A DNA stretch of 48,084 nt, from assembly GCA_017524445.1 (NCBI GenBank), contig JAFXVP010000029.1, positions 1 through 48,084 of the forward strand, given 5' to 3'. The position numbers and the translations under genes are program-made. Of the stretch, positions 17,794 to 25,248 are shown in pieces (position 1 is the first letter of the stretch; each line of letters opens with the position of its first letter). Source of the DNA: Clostridia bacterium. Its GTDB lineage: Bacteria > Bacillota > Clostridia > Christensenellales > CAG-138. A model generated the notes under the pieces. The model was not told the DNA's origin. It worked only from the letters and a program-made list of their open reading frames with translations, and did not search any database.

Positions 17794-18830
17794 ATCCGTT
17801 CTCCGTCCTCTCCCGCGTTCATTGGTTTCCGCAAGGCGGATAAAAAGCCGAGCAGCGTCAGCATGACGCTCGCCGCAGGCGGCAGGGTGATCAGCAGTGC
17901 GATCGACACCCAAAAGATCCACATCCGTTTATACCGTACGCCGAGCCGCCGCAGCGCGCACAATCCGCCCAGCATGCACGGCATACGCCACATCACCCCG
18001 GCAATGCCGGACAGCGCGTCCGCCGTATGCCAGCCGAACATGCCGAGAAGCATCGTCGCAAGCAGGAACGCAGCGGCAAAGACGGCATACCCCCGCTCGC
18101 ACCGCCATTCCGAAAACGGCGGAAGTTTCACTAAGTCCGCGCCGCCGTGCCGATTCCAGAGATGCGAAAACAGCACATTGGAAAGCCCCGCCGCCATCGC
18201 AGGGATCAAAAGGATCGCCGTGCAGTAGGCTTCCGCGTTGACGCGCAGCATTCTTACGATCGCATCCGACTCCGTCCCGAGTCCCAGCTCGCCCGTCGGA
18301 TCGGCCGAGCCCGCAAGCCGGTTCATCACCTCTCCGTAGGCTGCGACAAGCTGTTTATAGGAAGCGTACGCGTCGCCGGACCGGATGAGGTCTTTTAGAC
18401 ACACGAACGCAAACAGCGCCGCAAGGTTCAAAAACGACGCGTAGATCACCGTCCGAAAATTCGAAAGCTTCAATCGCTGCAGGCCGTACAGCCCCGCGCC
18501 GGGCAGCGCGCAGAGCGCCGTCGTATACAGCGCGTCCTTCGGATCGCCGGTCACGAGAAGCCCTGCGCCGAACGCAAACGCGAAAAGGCCCAAAATGACC
18601 CACGGCGAGATCCGATGCGCAAGCCGGGCCGTGACCGAAGGCACGACGAGAAGCAGCATGACGGTCAGAAGCTGCTTTGCAAAGCTTGCAAGAAGCAACT
18701 CTGCCGGCTGCGTCATTCCGCCGAGCCACGCGTCGGACGGCACGAACGCAAGCGCAAGCGTCCCCAGCACAGCGGCAAGCAGATACAGCCATGTCCGGTC
18801 GGTCGATTTTGTTCGATTACAGAATTCCAT
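17790..18830 (-). CDS. yybS: YybS-family (DUF2232) membrane protein
   Basis: 346 residues, about eight hydrophobic helices, basic loops and a charged C terminus. Length, topology and position directly upstream of gdpP-rplI-dnaB fit YybS/DUF2232, a membrane family of unknown role in Firmicutes. The stop overlaps the gdpP ATG by 4 nt. The ATG at 18830 is the only plausible start near the N terminus and coincides with the predicted transcription start; there is no room for a Shine-Dalgarno. Confidence 0.8.
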   Translation of the reverse strand: MEFCNRTKSTDRTWLYLLAAVLGTLALAFVPSDAWLGGMTQPAELLLASFAKQLLTVMLLLVVPSVTARLAHRISPWVILGLFAFAFGAGLLVTGDPKDALYTTALCALPGAGLYGLQRLKLSNFRTVIYASFLNLAALFAFVCLKDLIRSGDAYASYKQLVAAYGEVMNRLAGSADPTGELGLGTESDAIVRMLRVNAEAYCTAILLIPAMAAGLSNVLFSHLWNRHGGADLVKLPPFSEWRCERGYAVFAAAFLLATMLLGMFGWHTADALSGIAGVMWRMPCMLGGLCALRRLGVRYKRMWIFWVSIALLITLPPAASVMLTLLGFLSALRKPMNAGEDGERI

Positions 18831-18836
18831 GTTTTC

Positions 18837-18865
18837 ATTTTACGCCGTCTTTGTCCAATCGTCAA
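18837..18865 (-). promoter_or_regulatory. Promoter of yybS-gdpP-rplI-dnaB placing +1 on the ATG
   Basis: Minus strand TTGACG (18865-18860), 17 nt, TAAAAT (18842-18837). Taking the last -10 base as -7, +1 is 18830, the A of the yybS ATG. This predicts a leaderless mRNA. Confidence 0.7.
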
Positions 18866-18887
18866 GCAAAACGGACAAGAACCGGCA

Positions 18888-18926
18888 AAGAAAAACCGGG
18901 ACCGTCCCATTTTGGGCGATCCCGGT
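18888..18926 (-). terminator. thrS terminator
   Basis: On the minus strand ACCGGGATCGCCC-AAAAT-GGGACGGTCCCGGT forms a long near-perfect hairpin followed by TTTTTCTTT. It lies 14 nt past the thrS TAA and just upstream of the yybS promoter. Confidence 0.88.
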
Positions 18927-18939
18927 GGGCTTATGCCCC

Positions 18940-20844
18940 TTATTTCGCTTTGGTCCCGATCTCTTCCATGATCTTTTCGACGAATGCTTCGACCGGCATT
19001 GCGCCGAGATCGCCGTCTTTCCTCGAACGCACCGCGACGGTGCCGTTCTCCGCTTCCTTGTCGCCGATGACGAGCATGTACGGGATCTTCATCATCTGCG
19101 CTTCGCGGATCTTGAAGCCGATCTTTTCATTGCGCAGGTCGATCTCCGCGCGCACGCCGAGCGCATCCAGCTTTTCGCGGATCGCCTTTGCCGCGTCGTT
19201 TGCGCGGTCGGTGATGGTCATGATCTTGACCTGCACCGGCGCAAGCCAGGTCGGGAACGCGCCCGCAAAGTGCTCGGTGATGACGCCGATGAAGCGTTCG
19301 ATGGAGCCGAACACGACGCGGTGGATCATGATCGGGCGATGGCGTTCGCCGTCCGCGCCGACGTATTCGAGTTCAAAGCGCTCCGGCAGCTGGCTGTCGA
19401 GCTGGATCGTGCCGCACTGCCAGGTGCGTCCGAGGCAGTCCTCGATGTGGAAGTCGAGCTTCGGACCGTAGAACGCGCCGTCGCCCTCGTTGATGACGAA
19501 GGTCTTGCCCATCTCGGTGATCGCTTCCTTCAGGACGTCCTGATTGTGCTCCCACTCCTCCACGGTGCCGATGTGGCTCTCGGGCATGGTGGAAAGCTCG
19601 ACCGTGTAGTTTAGACCGAAGGTCGAATACACCTCGTCGAACAGGCGAACGACGTTCTTGATCTCGTCCTTCATCTGTTCCGGGGTCATGAAGATGTGCG
19701 CGTCGTCCTGGGTGAAGCAGCGTACGCGGAAGAGTCCGCGCAGTGCGCCGGACAGCTCGTGACGGTGCACCAGTCCCAGCTCGCCGCAGCGCAGCGGCAG
19801 ATCGCGGTAGGAATGCGGCTCGCTTGCGTAGACGAGCATGCCGCCCGGGCAGTTCATCGGCTTGATCGCGAAATCCTCGTCGTCGATGACGGTGGTGTAC
19901 ATGTTCTCTTTATAATGCTCCCAGTGACCGCTGTGTTCCCAAAGCGTACGGCGAAGGATGATCGGGGTAGAAACCTCGACGTAGCCGTAGCGCTTATGTA
20001 CCTCGCGCCAGTAGTCGATGAGCGTGTTGCGCAGCATCATACCCTTCGGCAGGAAGAACGGGAAGCCCGGACCTTCGTCAAGCAGCATGAAAAGGCCGAG
20101 GTCCTTGCCGAGCTTTCTGTGGTCGCGCTTTTTCGCTTCCTCGATGCGGGTGATGTACGCGTCGAGGTCCGCCTTCTTTTCGAACGCAGTCGCGTAGATG
20201 CGCTGCAGCATCTTGTTCTTCTCGGAGCCGCGCCAGTACGCGCCTGCGACGCTCATGAGCTTGATGTTGCGGACCTTGCCGGTCGATGCGACGTGCGGGC
20301 CTGCGCAGAGGTCGACGAACTCGCCCTGCCGATAGAAGCTGATCGTCTCGCCCTCGGGCAGGTCACGGATGAGCTCGACCTTATAGGGCTCGCCCTGTTT
20401 CTCCATGAACGCGATCGCTTCCTCACGCGGGAGCTCGAAGCGTTCGAGCCTGTGATTCTCGTTGACGATGCGGTCCATTTCCTTCTCGATCTTTTTGAAA
20501 TCCTCGGTCGTGAAGGGTTCGGGCGCGTCGAAGTCGTAATAGAAGCCGTCCGCGATCGCGGGACCGATCGCAAGCTTGACCTCCGGGTACAGGCGCTTGA
20601 CCGCCTGCGCGAGGATATGCGAGCCTGTATGACGATACGCCCAGCGTCCGTCCTCGTCTTCCCAAGTCAGAAGCTTCAGTTCGCAGTCCTCATTGATCGG
20701 ACGAAACGCGTCCGCGCGTTCGCCGTTGATCGCGCAGCAAAGGGTCGCCTTTTTGAGTCCGTTGCTGATCGCGCCCGCGATATCGAGCGCGCTCATGCCG
20801 TTTTCGAATTCCCGCTTCGATCCGTCGGGAAACGTAATGATCAT
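18940..20844 (-). CDS. thrS: Threonyl-tRNA synthetase
   Basis: 634 residues from MIITFPDG, chosen because GGAGG lies 8 nt upstream; the frame extends 12 codons further into the T-box leader. TGS domain at 1-60; an editing/SAD domain with HTGSHILAQAV; a class II catalytic core with zinc ligand Cys332 in KPMNCPGGM, motif 2 HRHELSGALRGLFRVR, and an anticodon-binding domain from ~535. It charges tRNA-Thr. It is monocistronic with its own T-box and terminator. Confidence 0.98.
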   Translation of the reverse strand: MIITFPDGSKREFENGMSALDIAGAISNGLKKATLCCAINGERADAFRPINEDCELKLLTWEDEDGRWAYRHTGSHILAQAVKRLYPEVKLAIGPAIADGFYYDFDAPEPFTTEDFKKIEKEMDRIVNENHRLERFELPREEAIAFMEKQGEPYKVELIRDLPEGETISFYRQGEFVDLCAGPHVASTGKVRNIKLMSVAGAYWRGSEKNKMLQRIYATAFEKKADLDAYITRIEEAKKRDHRKLGKDLGLFMLLDEGPGFPFFLPKGMMLRNTLIDYWREVHKRYGYVEVSTPIILRRTLWEHSGHWEHYKENMYTTVIDDEDFAIKPMNCPGGMLVYASEPHSYRDLPLRCGELGLVHRHELSGALRGLFRVRCFTQDDAHIFMTPEQMKDEIKNVVRLFDEVYSTFGLNYTVELSTMPESHIGTVEEWEHNQDVLKEAITEMGKTFVINEGDGAFYGPKLDFHIEDCLGRTWQCGTIQLDSQLPERFELEYVGADGERHRPIMIHRVVFGSIERFIGVITEHFAGAFPTWLAPVQVKIMTITDRANDAAKAIREKLDALGVRAEIDLRNEKIGFKIREAQMMKIPYMLVIGDKEAENGTVAVRSRKDGDLGAMPVEAFVEKIMEEIGTKAK

Positions 20845-21068
20845 ACCAAATACCTCCGTGTTCTTAGTAAAATAAAACATCCCTCGGTTTTACGAGGGAC
20901 GCAGTTTGCGTGGTTCCACCCTGTTTGGTGCTCTTCTGTGCTGTATCGGGCACGCCCGCTCTGATCCTCCGGCGGTCTTCACGCTGTACTTCGCGCGGCG
21001 CTTTCACCATCCGCCGCTCGCTTTCCGAAGCCGATAAACGCTACTGCTTCCGAATTCGCCTCAAAGAC
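20845..21068 (-). promoter_or_regulatory. T-box leader of thrS (specifier ACC)
   Basis: The leader has a T-box sequence GGTGGAACCACGC (20920-20908) that would pair with the tRNA acceptor end, and a downstream terminator at 20868-20901. In the Stem I region AGCGTGAAGACC holds ACC (20976-20974), a Thr codon, as the probable specifier. Uncharged tRNA-Thr should favour the antiterminator and switch thrS on. Together with the two promoters this accounts for the thrS-deacetylase gap. Confidence 0.9.
20868..20901 (-). terminator. T-box regulated terminator of thrS
   Basis: CGTCCCTCG-TAAAAC-CGAGGGATG (20901-20878 on the minus strand) followed by TTTTATTTT. Its 5' part competes with the T-box antiterminator. 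Confidence 0.85.
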
Positions 21069-21074
21069 AGAGAC

Positions 21075-21102
21075 ATTATACCACACAAAGCACGTTTGTC
21101 AA
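21075..21102 (-). promoter_or_regulatory. thrS promoter
   Basis: Minus strand TTGACA (21102-21097), 16 nt, TATAAT (21080-21075), both hexamers perfect. It is divergent from the deacetylase promoter about 35 nt away. Confidence 0.9.
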
Positions 21103-21135
21103 CCGGAAAATTTGCGATTCCGTTTTTTGCGCAAA

Positions 21136-21164
21136 TTGACAGAAACGTTCGGTTTTGGTATAAT
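21136..21164 (+). promoter_or_regulatory. Deacetylase promoter with the ATG one base after +1
   Basis: TTGACA (21136-21141), exactly 17 nt, TATAAT (21159-21164): full consensus. +1 is predicted at 21171 and the ATG is at 21172, so the message is effectively leaderless. Confidence 0.85.
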
Positions 21165-21171
21165 TTTACCT

Positions 21172-22149
21172 ATGAAAAAAAAGAAAAAACGGAAAATTAA
21201 AGATCCGCTGCGCTTTGCGGTCGGCGTCGCGTTCCTCGCGCTGATCGTGATGCTGCTTGTGTTTTTGATCGCGGCAATTTCCGGCTGCTTCCGTTCCAAG
21301 CCGAATCCGTCCGTCGAAGAGCCGGTATCTTCGGTCGAACCGACGCTCCCGCCGACGCCCTCCCCGTCTCCCACGCCGGAGCCGAGCTGGGAGGAACAGC
21401 GCCTTGCGGACATCGAGCATTATGTTCGCGCGTACGGAAACTGTCCGAACGAAGCGGCGATCGAAGCGCGCATGGCGACCATGGCGATCGACCCGGAAGC
21501 AAAAATGGTCGCGTTCACCTTTGACGACGGTCCGCGCACCGGCATCACGAATGAGGTCCTCGATATCTGCGAAGAAAACGGCGTCCGCGCCACATTCTTC
21601 ATCAAGGGCGACAACATCGCATCCCACGAGGAGGAGCTGATGCGCATGCTGTCGCTCGGCTGCGAGATCGGCAATCATACCTGGGAGCACACGAACATTG
21701 AGGAGATCCCCGCATCTGAAATACGCGAAGCGATCGGCAGCGTCAACGAGGCGATTGAAAGCCGCTTCGGCTATACGATCCGGTTGTTCCGTCCGCCGTA
21801 TATCAAGTACGGCGACAAGGGCAGCGAAACGCGCAATACCCTCGTCGCGCTGATGGAAGAATGGAACATGGCGATCGTCAACCACACGCGCAGCACGCAC
21901 GACACCTATGCAAGCTATACCGCGGAAAGGATCTACAACCGCGGCGTTATGGAGACCGACGAGCTCGGAAAAAAGCTTGACGGATCCATCATCCTCTGCC
22001 ACGACAAGCAGCAGAAGACCGTCGACGCGTTCCGGAAGATCGTGCCGGAGCTTCTTTCCCGCGGGTATCAGTTCGTGACCGTTTCGGAGCTTCTGCACTA
22101 TTCGAAGGACGGCTTCCACGCGGGCTGGATCTATTCGTCCGCGAACTGA
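21172..22149 (+). CDS. Membrane-anchored polysaccharide deacetylase (NodB/CE4)
   Basis: 325 residues from MKKKKKRKIKD: a basic N terminus, one membrane helix (~14-38), a Pro/Thr/Ser linker, then a NodB domain with FTFDDGP (Asp pair), GNHTWEHTN (metal His residues), RLFRPPY and a late SIILCHDK. It acts outside the membrane on an N-acetylated glycan, probably peptidoglycan or a related polymer. An upstream TTG at 21112 keeps the frame but precedes the promoter, so the 21172 ATG is preferred. It has no Shine-Dalgarno. The TIGR04076-like gene follows after 12 nt. Confidence 0.92.
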   Translation: MKKKKKRKIKDPLRFAVGVAFLALIVMLLVFLIAAISGCFRSKPNPSVEEPVSSVEPTLPPTPSPSPTPEPSWEEQRLADIEHYVRAYGNCPNEAAIEARMATMAIDPEAKMVAFTFDDGPRTGITNEVLDICEENGVRATFFIKGDNIASHEEELMRMLSLGCEIGNHTWEHTNIEEIPASEIREAIGSVNEAIESRFGYTIRLFRPPYIKYGDKGSETRNTLVALMEEWNMAIVNHTRSTHDTYASYTAERIYNRGVMETDELGKKLDGSIILCHDKQQKTVDAFRKIVPELLSRGYQFVTVSELLHYSKDGFHAGWIYSSAN

Positions 22150-22161
22150 TCGGAGGGCAGA

Positions 22162-22407
22162 ATGAAAGTGAAACTGACGATCCTCGAAAGCCGCTGCCGC
22201 GACGGTCTTTGCGCCGCGGGCGATTCTTACGTTGTCGAAAGCACCTGTCCCCCGCTCTGCCATGAGCTCTGGAGCGTGATCTATCCGCAGGTCTTCGCGC
22301 TGTTAAACGGCGCGTTTCTCGATCACGGCGACGACCGTGTCGCCTTCTTTGAAGCGTCCTGTCCCGACGGCGGCAGGGTCAGGATCCGCGGCGAACGCAT
22401 CGACTGA
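22162..22407 (+). CDS. Small Cys-containing protein, TIGR04076-like
   Basis: 81 residues with four Cys in the first half (Cys12, Cys17, Cys29, Cys33) and one near the C terminus. The layout MKVKLTILES, CAAGDSYVVES, CPPLCHELWSVIYPQVFALL resembles the TIGR04076 family of unknown function. A strong GGAGGG lies 6 nt before the ATG. It is in an operon-like array between the deacetylase (12 nt) and the lipase fusion (30 nt). No function can be assigned. Confidence 0.7.
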   Translation: MKVKLTILESRCRDGLCAAGDSYVVESTCPPLCHELWSVIYPQVFALLNGAFLDHGDDRVAFFEASCPDGGRVRIRGERID

Positions 22408-22437
22408 TCCCGCACTCTCATCAAGAAAGGTGATCCC

Positions 22438-25191
22438 ATGCGAAAACGTATCCTTTCCTTCTTTCTGATCCTTCTTTTGGCTCTCGCCCTGATCCCCGCG
22501 TCGTTCGCCGACGACGGAACCGCCGCGGCTTCCGCCGATGCGCAGGACGAAGCACAGTTCGGTCCGGGCGCCGTCGTCGAGCGTGATGAAAGCGGGAACC
22601 CCGTCTCCGTAAACGGCTGTCCCGTCCGAGAGGTCACCGCCGGGATCAATCTGCGATCGAACCGGGAAGCGTACCAGTACAGCGTCTGGTTTACGGACTA
22701 CCCCTTCTTTCAGCCCGCGACGCAGTACGACGGCAACCTCGCCGTGATGTCGCTTGCGATGGCGCTTTCGGCAAACCGCGCCATGAACCCGTCGGAGGAT
22801 GGGAACGCATCGTTCGATCCCTCCCTGCATCTCCAGAAATACCTGACGGACGCCGGGTTTTCCGATATCCGTAAAGACGACTATTCCAAGGAGACCAGCA
22901 TGTACACGATCTCCATGGCAATGGGTTCGCGCATAATGCAGCGCGAGGGCGAGGAGCCCTTCACGCTGATCGCGATCGGCGTCTGCGGCGGCGGCTACGG
23001 CAACGAGTGGCAGTCCAACATGACGCCCGGCAGCGACGAGCTGCACAAGGGCTTTCTGTCCGCTTCCCAGCTCGTCATCGACCGGCTTGCGGGCTACATC
23101 CTGACAAACGGCATCGAAGGAAATATCAAGGTCTGGATCTCCGGCTTCTCCCGCGCCGCCGCCGTCTCCAACGTCACGGCGGGGCTTTTGGTGCGCGACG
23201 GCATGTTCCCGAAGGAAAACGTGTATGCCTATACATTCGCAACGCCCGCCGCGGTGCATAACGCGCCGAACAGCGGCTGCGAAAACATCTTCAATATCAT
23301 CAATCCGATGGACGTCGTGCCGCAGGTCATGCCGTACGACTGGGACTTTGCGCGGTTCGGGACCGACCTCTTCATCCCCGTCACGGAGTTCTCCTCGACC
23401 GGCGACACCTATACATATTCCCGCGCGGCGTACGCGCGCGATACCTTCGGGATCGAAGCGAATTACAGTCCCGCGCTGAACCTCCGCATGCGTCTGCTGC
23501 TGTCCATGATCATGGACGTGGCGGAAAACCGGGAACAGTACAACGAGCATCTGCAGCCCGCCGTCGTCGGCGTCATGCAGAACGGAAACGCTTCCAACCT
23601 GCTTTCGACCGTCAGAAGTCTGCTTCTGACCGTCAAGGACAAGGGCAGCGCGGGCAGAATGAACGTGGACACGCTGGTGAATTATGTCGCCCGCGTGTTC
23701 GGCAACGTGCTGACACGCACGGAGCTCGACGACGCCAACGCGAACACCGGCAACATTGCGCTGCGCCTGTTCAACGAGCATTGTGAGGACGCGTACCTCG
23801 CGAATATCGACCTGCTCCGCGCGGGCACGTTTGAGGACGATACCGAATTCACCTACGTTTTCATCCGCGGACCGGTGGACGTAACGTATCTGTCCGACGC
23901 AAGCGGTCCGAACGTCAGCGTCACGCTGACCGAAAAGGGCGAGCTCTTGGCGGACAGACTTCGCTGGGAAGCGAACGGAAACGATCCCGATGAGCTCGAG
24001 GCATTCCTGCATCAGCGGTACATGGAGCGCGTCGGCGACACGAGCATCGTCGCCGTCCCTCGCGACGCGAACGTCGTCATCGGCTGGGAAGCAACGCGCG
24101 GCGGTACCGTCGAAGTCCGCTATGCGGACTGCTCCGTGCACGCCTCGTCGGTCTATCACGGCGGTACAGCCGCGGCGCGGTCCGTAAAAAAGCACGACGC
24201 GGGCATGGCGTTCCGATACGATAAAGACGTCGGCGCGCAGACGGACGGTTTTGAACCGACCGACTTTACCGCGGCGGAGATCGCCTCGTTCATGGGCGTC
24301 GACTCGGTCGGCGTCAACTGGCGCGTCACGCTGATGCTCCTTGCCGCGCTCGCCGGTATTCTTGTCACGGTGCTCATCTGGGTCGGACTGCTTTTGAACC
24401 GCGCACCGAAAAAGCCCGGCGCCGCCGTCTGGATTTGCCTCGGCGTCTTCTGTATCGCCATGCTCGAAGCGGAGCTCGCGTTCTGGTTCTTTGCGGACCA
24501 TACCAATCTTCGCATGCTCTGGAAAATGATCCTCGGCGCGGCGCTTCTCGTCATCTTTTTGATCCGGCATTGGAGATCGAAGCGCACGCTTCTGATGCTG
24601 CCCGGATTCTTCATGCTGATCGCAGCGGACGTGGTCATGTGCCTGTACGTTCTGCAGGGCGCGATCCTCTTTACGGTCGCGCACGCGCTGCTGATCTTCG
24701 CGTTCCTGTACAAATCGCCGATGCCGCTCAAGATGTGGATCCAATGGTTCGTGGTCTCCGCGATCGCGTCCGTGCTGATCGTGTTCGGCTTCCTGCCGAA
24801 GATCGGTACGCTCGCGTGGGGCGCGGCGTTCTATGCGGTCGTCCTGCTGCTTTTGAACTACACCGCGGGCGGACAGCTGCCGCGCGCGCGGTTTGCCGCG
24901 CGGCTGTTCCTGCTTTCGGAAGCGATCCTTCTGATCTTCATGACCGTGTTCACCGAACCGATCCTGCACATCCTCTCCGTGCTGATGTTTGATACCGCGC
25001 TTCTGCTGATCGCCGTCAGCAAAACGGGCGTCGAGCAGCCGAAGGAAGAGCCCGCGCCGGAAGAAGAACACGCCCCGGAGGAACCTGCATCCGAGGAACC
25101 TGCGCCCAAGGCAGAGCCGCCCGTGCCGGAAGAAACCGCATCGGAGGAAGAGCCGCCGATGCAGGAGAAACCCGCGCCACAGGCAAACTGA
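22438..25191 (+). CDS. Secreted lipase-like alpha/beta hydrolase fused to a YhhN-like membrane domain
   Basis: 917 residues. Signal peptide 1-24. Extracellular alpha/beta-hydrolase domain (~60-400) with nucleophile elbow GFSRA (Ser238), NPMDVVP (Asp292 as likely acid) and His371 as a possible third member. Residues ~628-860 hold about eight hydrophobic helices whose AADVVM..FTVAHALLIFAFLY and following segments resemble the YhhN/TMEM86 lysoplasmalogenase family. The tail (~865-917) is Glu/Pro-rich. Lipase folds cut lipid esters and YhhN proteins cleave the vinyl-ether of lysoplasmalogens, so stepwise breakdown of ether lipids is a reasonable but unproven idea. The ribosome-binding site AAGG is 8 nt upstream. 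Confidence 0.7.
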   Translation: MRKRILSFFLILLLALALIPASFADDGTAAASADAQDEAQFGPGAVVERDESGNPVSVNGCPVREVTAGINLRSNREAYQYSVWFTDYPFFQPATQYDGNLAVMSLAMALSANRAMNPSEDGNASFDPSLHLQKYLTDAGFSDIRKDDYSKETSMYTISMAMGSRIMQREGEEPFTLIAIGVCGGGYGNEWQSNMTPGSDELHKGFLSASQLVIDRLAGYILTNGIEGNIKVWISGFSRAAAVSNVTAGLLVRDGMFPKENVYAYTFATPAAVHNAPNSGCENIFNIINPMDVVPQVMPYDWDFARFGTDLFIPVTEFSSTGDTYTYSRAAYARDTFGIEANYSPALNLRMRLLLSMIMDVAENREQYNEHLQPAVVGVMQNGNASNLLSTVRSLLLTVKDKGSAGRMNVDTLVNYVARVFGNVLTRTELDDANANTGNIALRLFNEHCEDAYLANIDLLRAGTFEDDTEFTYVFIRGPVDVTYLSDASGPNVSVTLTEKGELLADRLRWEANGNDPDELEAFLHQRYMERVGDTSIVAVPRDANVVIGWEATRGGTVEVRYADCSVHASSVYHGGTAAARSVKKHDAGMAFRYDKDVGAQTDGFEPTDFTAAEIASFMGVDSVGVNWRVTLMLLAALAGILVTVLIWVGLLLNRAPKKPGAAVWICLGVFCIAMLEAELAFWFFADHTNLRMLWKMILGAALLVIFLIRHWRSKRTLLMLPGFFMLIAADVVMCLYVLQGAILFTVAHALLIFAFLYKSPMPLKMWIQWFVVSAIASVLIVFGFLPKIGTLAWGAAFYAVVLLLLNYTAGGQLPRARFAARLFLLSEAILLIFMTVFTEPILHILSVLMFDTALLLIAVSKTGVEQPKEEPAPEEEHAPEEPASEEPAPKAEPPVPEETASEEEPPMQEKPAPQAN

Positions 25192-25204
25192 TTCCAAAAC
25201 AGCA

Positions 25205-25238
25205 AAACGGACCGGCTTTCGCCGATCCGTTTTTTTGT
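25205..25238. terminator. Bidirectional terminator between the lipase fusion and ileS
   Basis: ACGGACCGGC-TTTC-GCCGATCCGT followed by seven T on the plus strand; on the minus strand the same hairpin is followed by TTTTGCTGTTTT. It serves both convergent genes. Confidence 0.85.
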
Positions 25239-25248
25239 TTGCCTGTTG

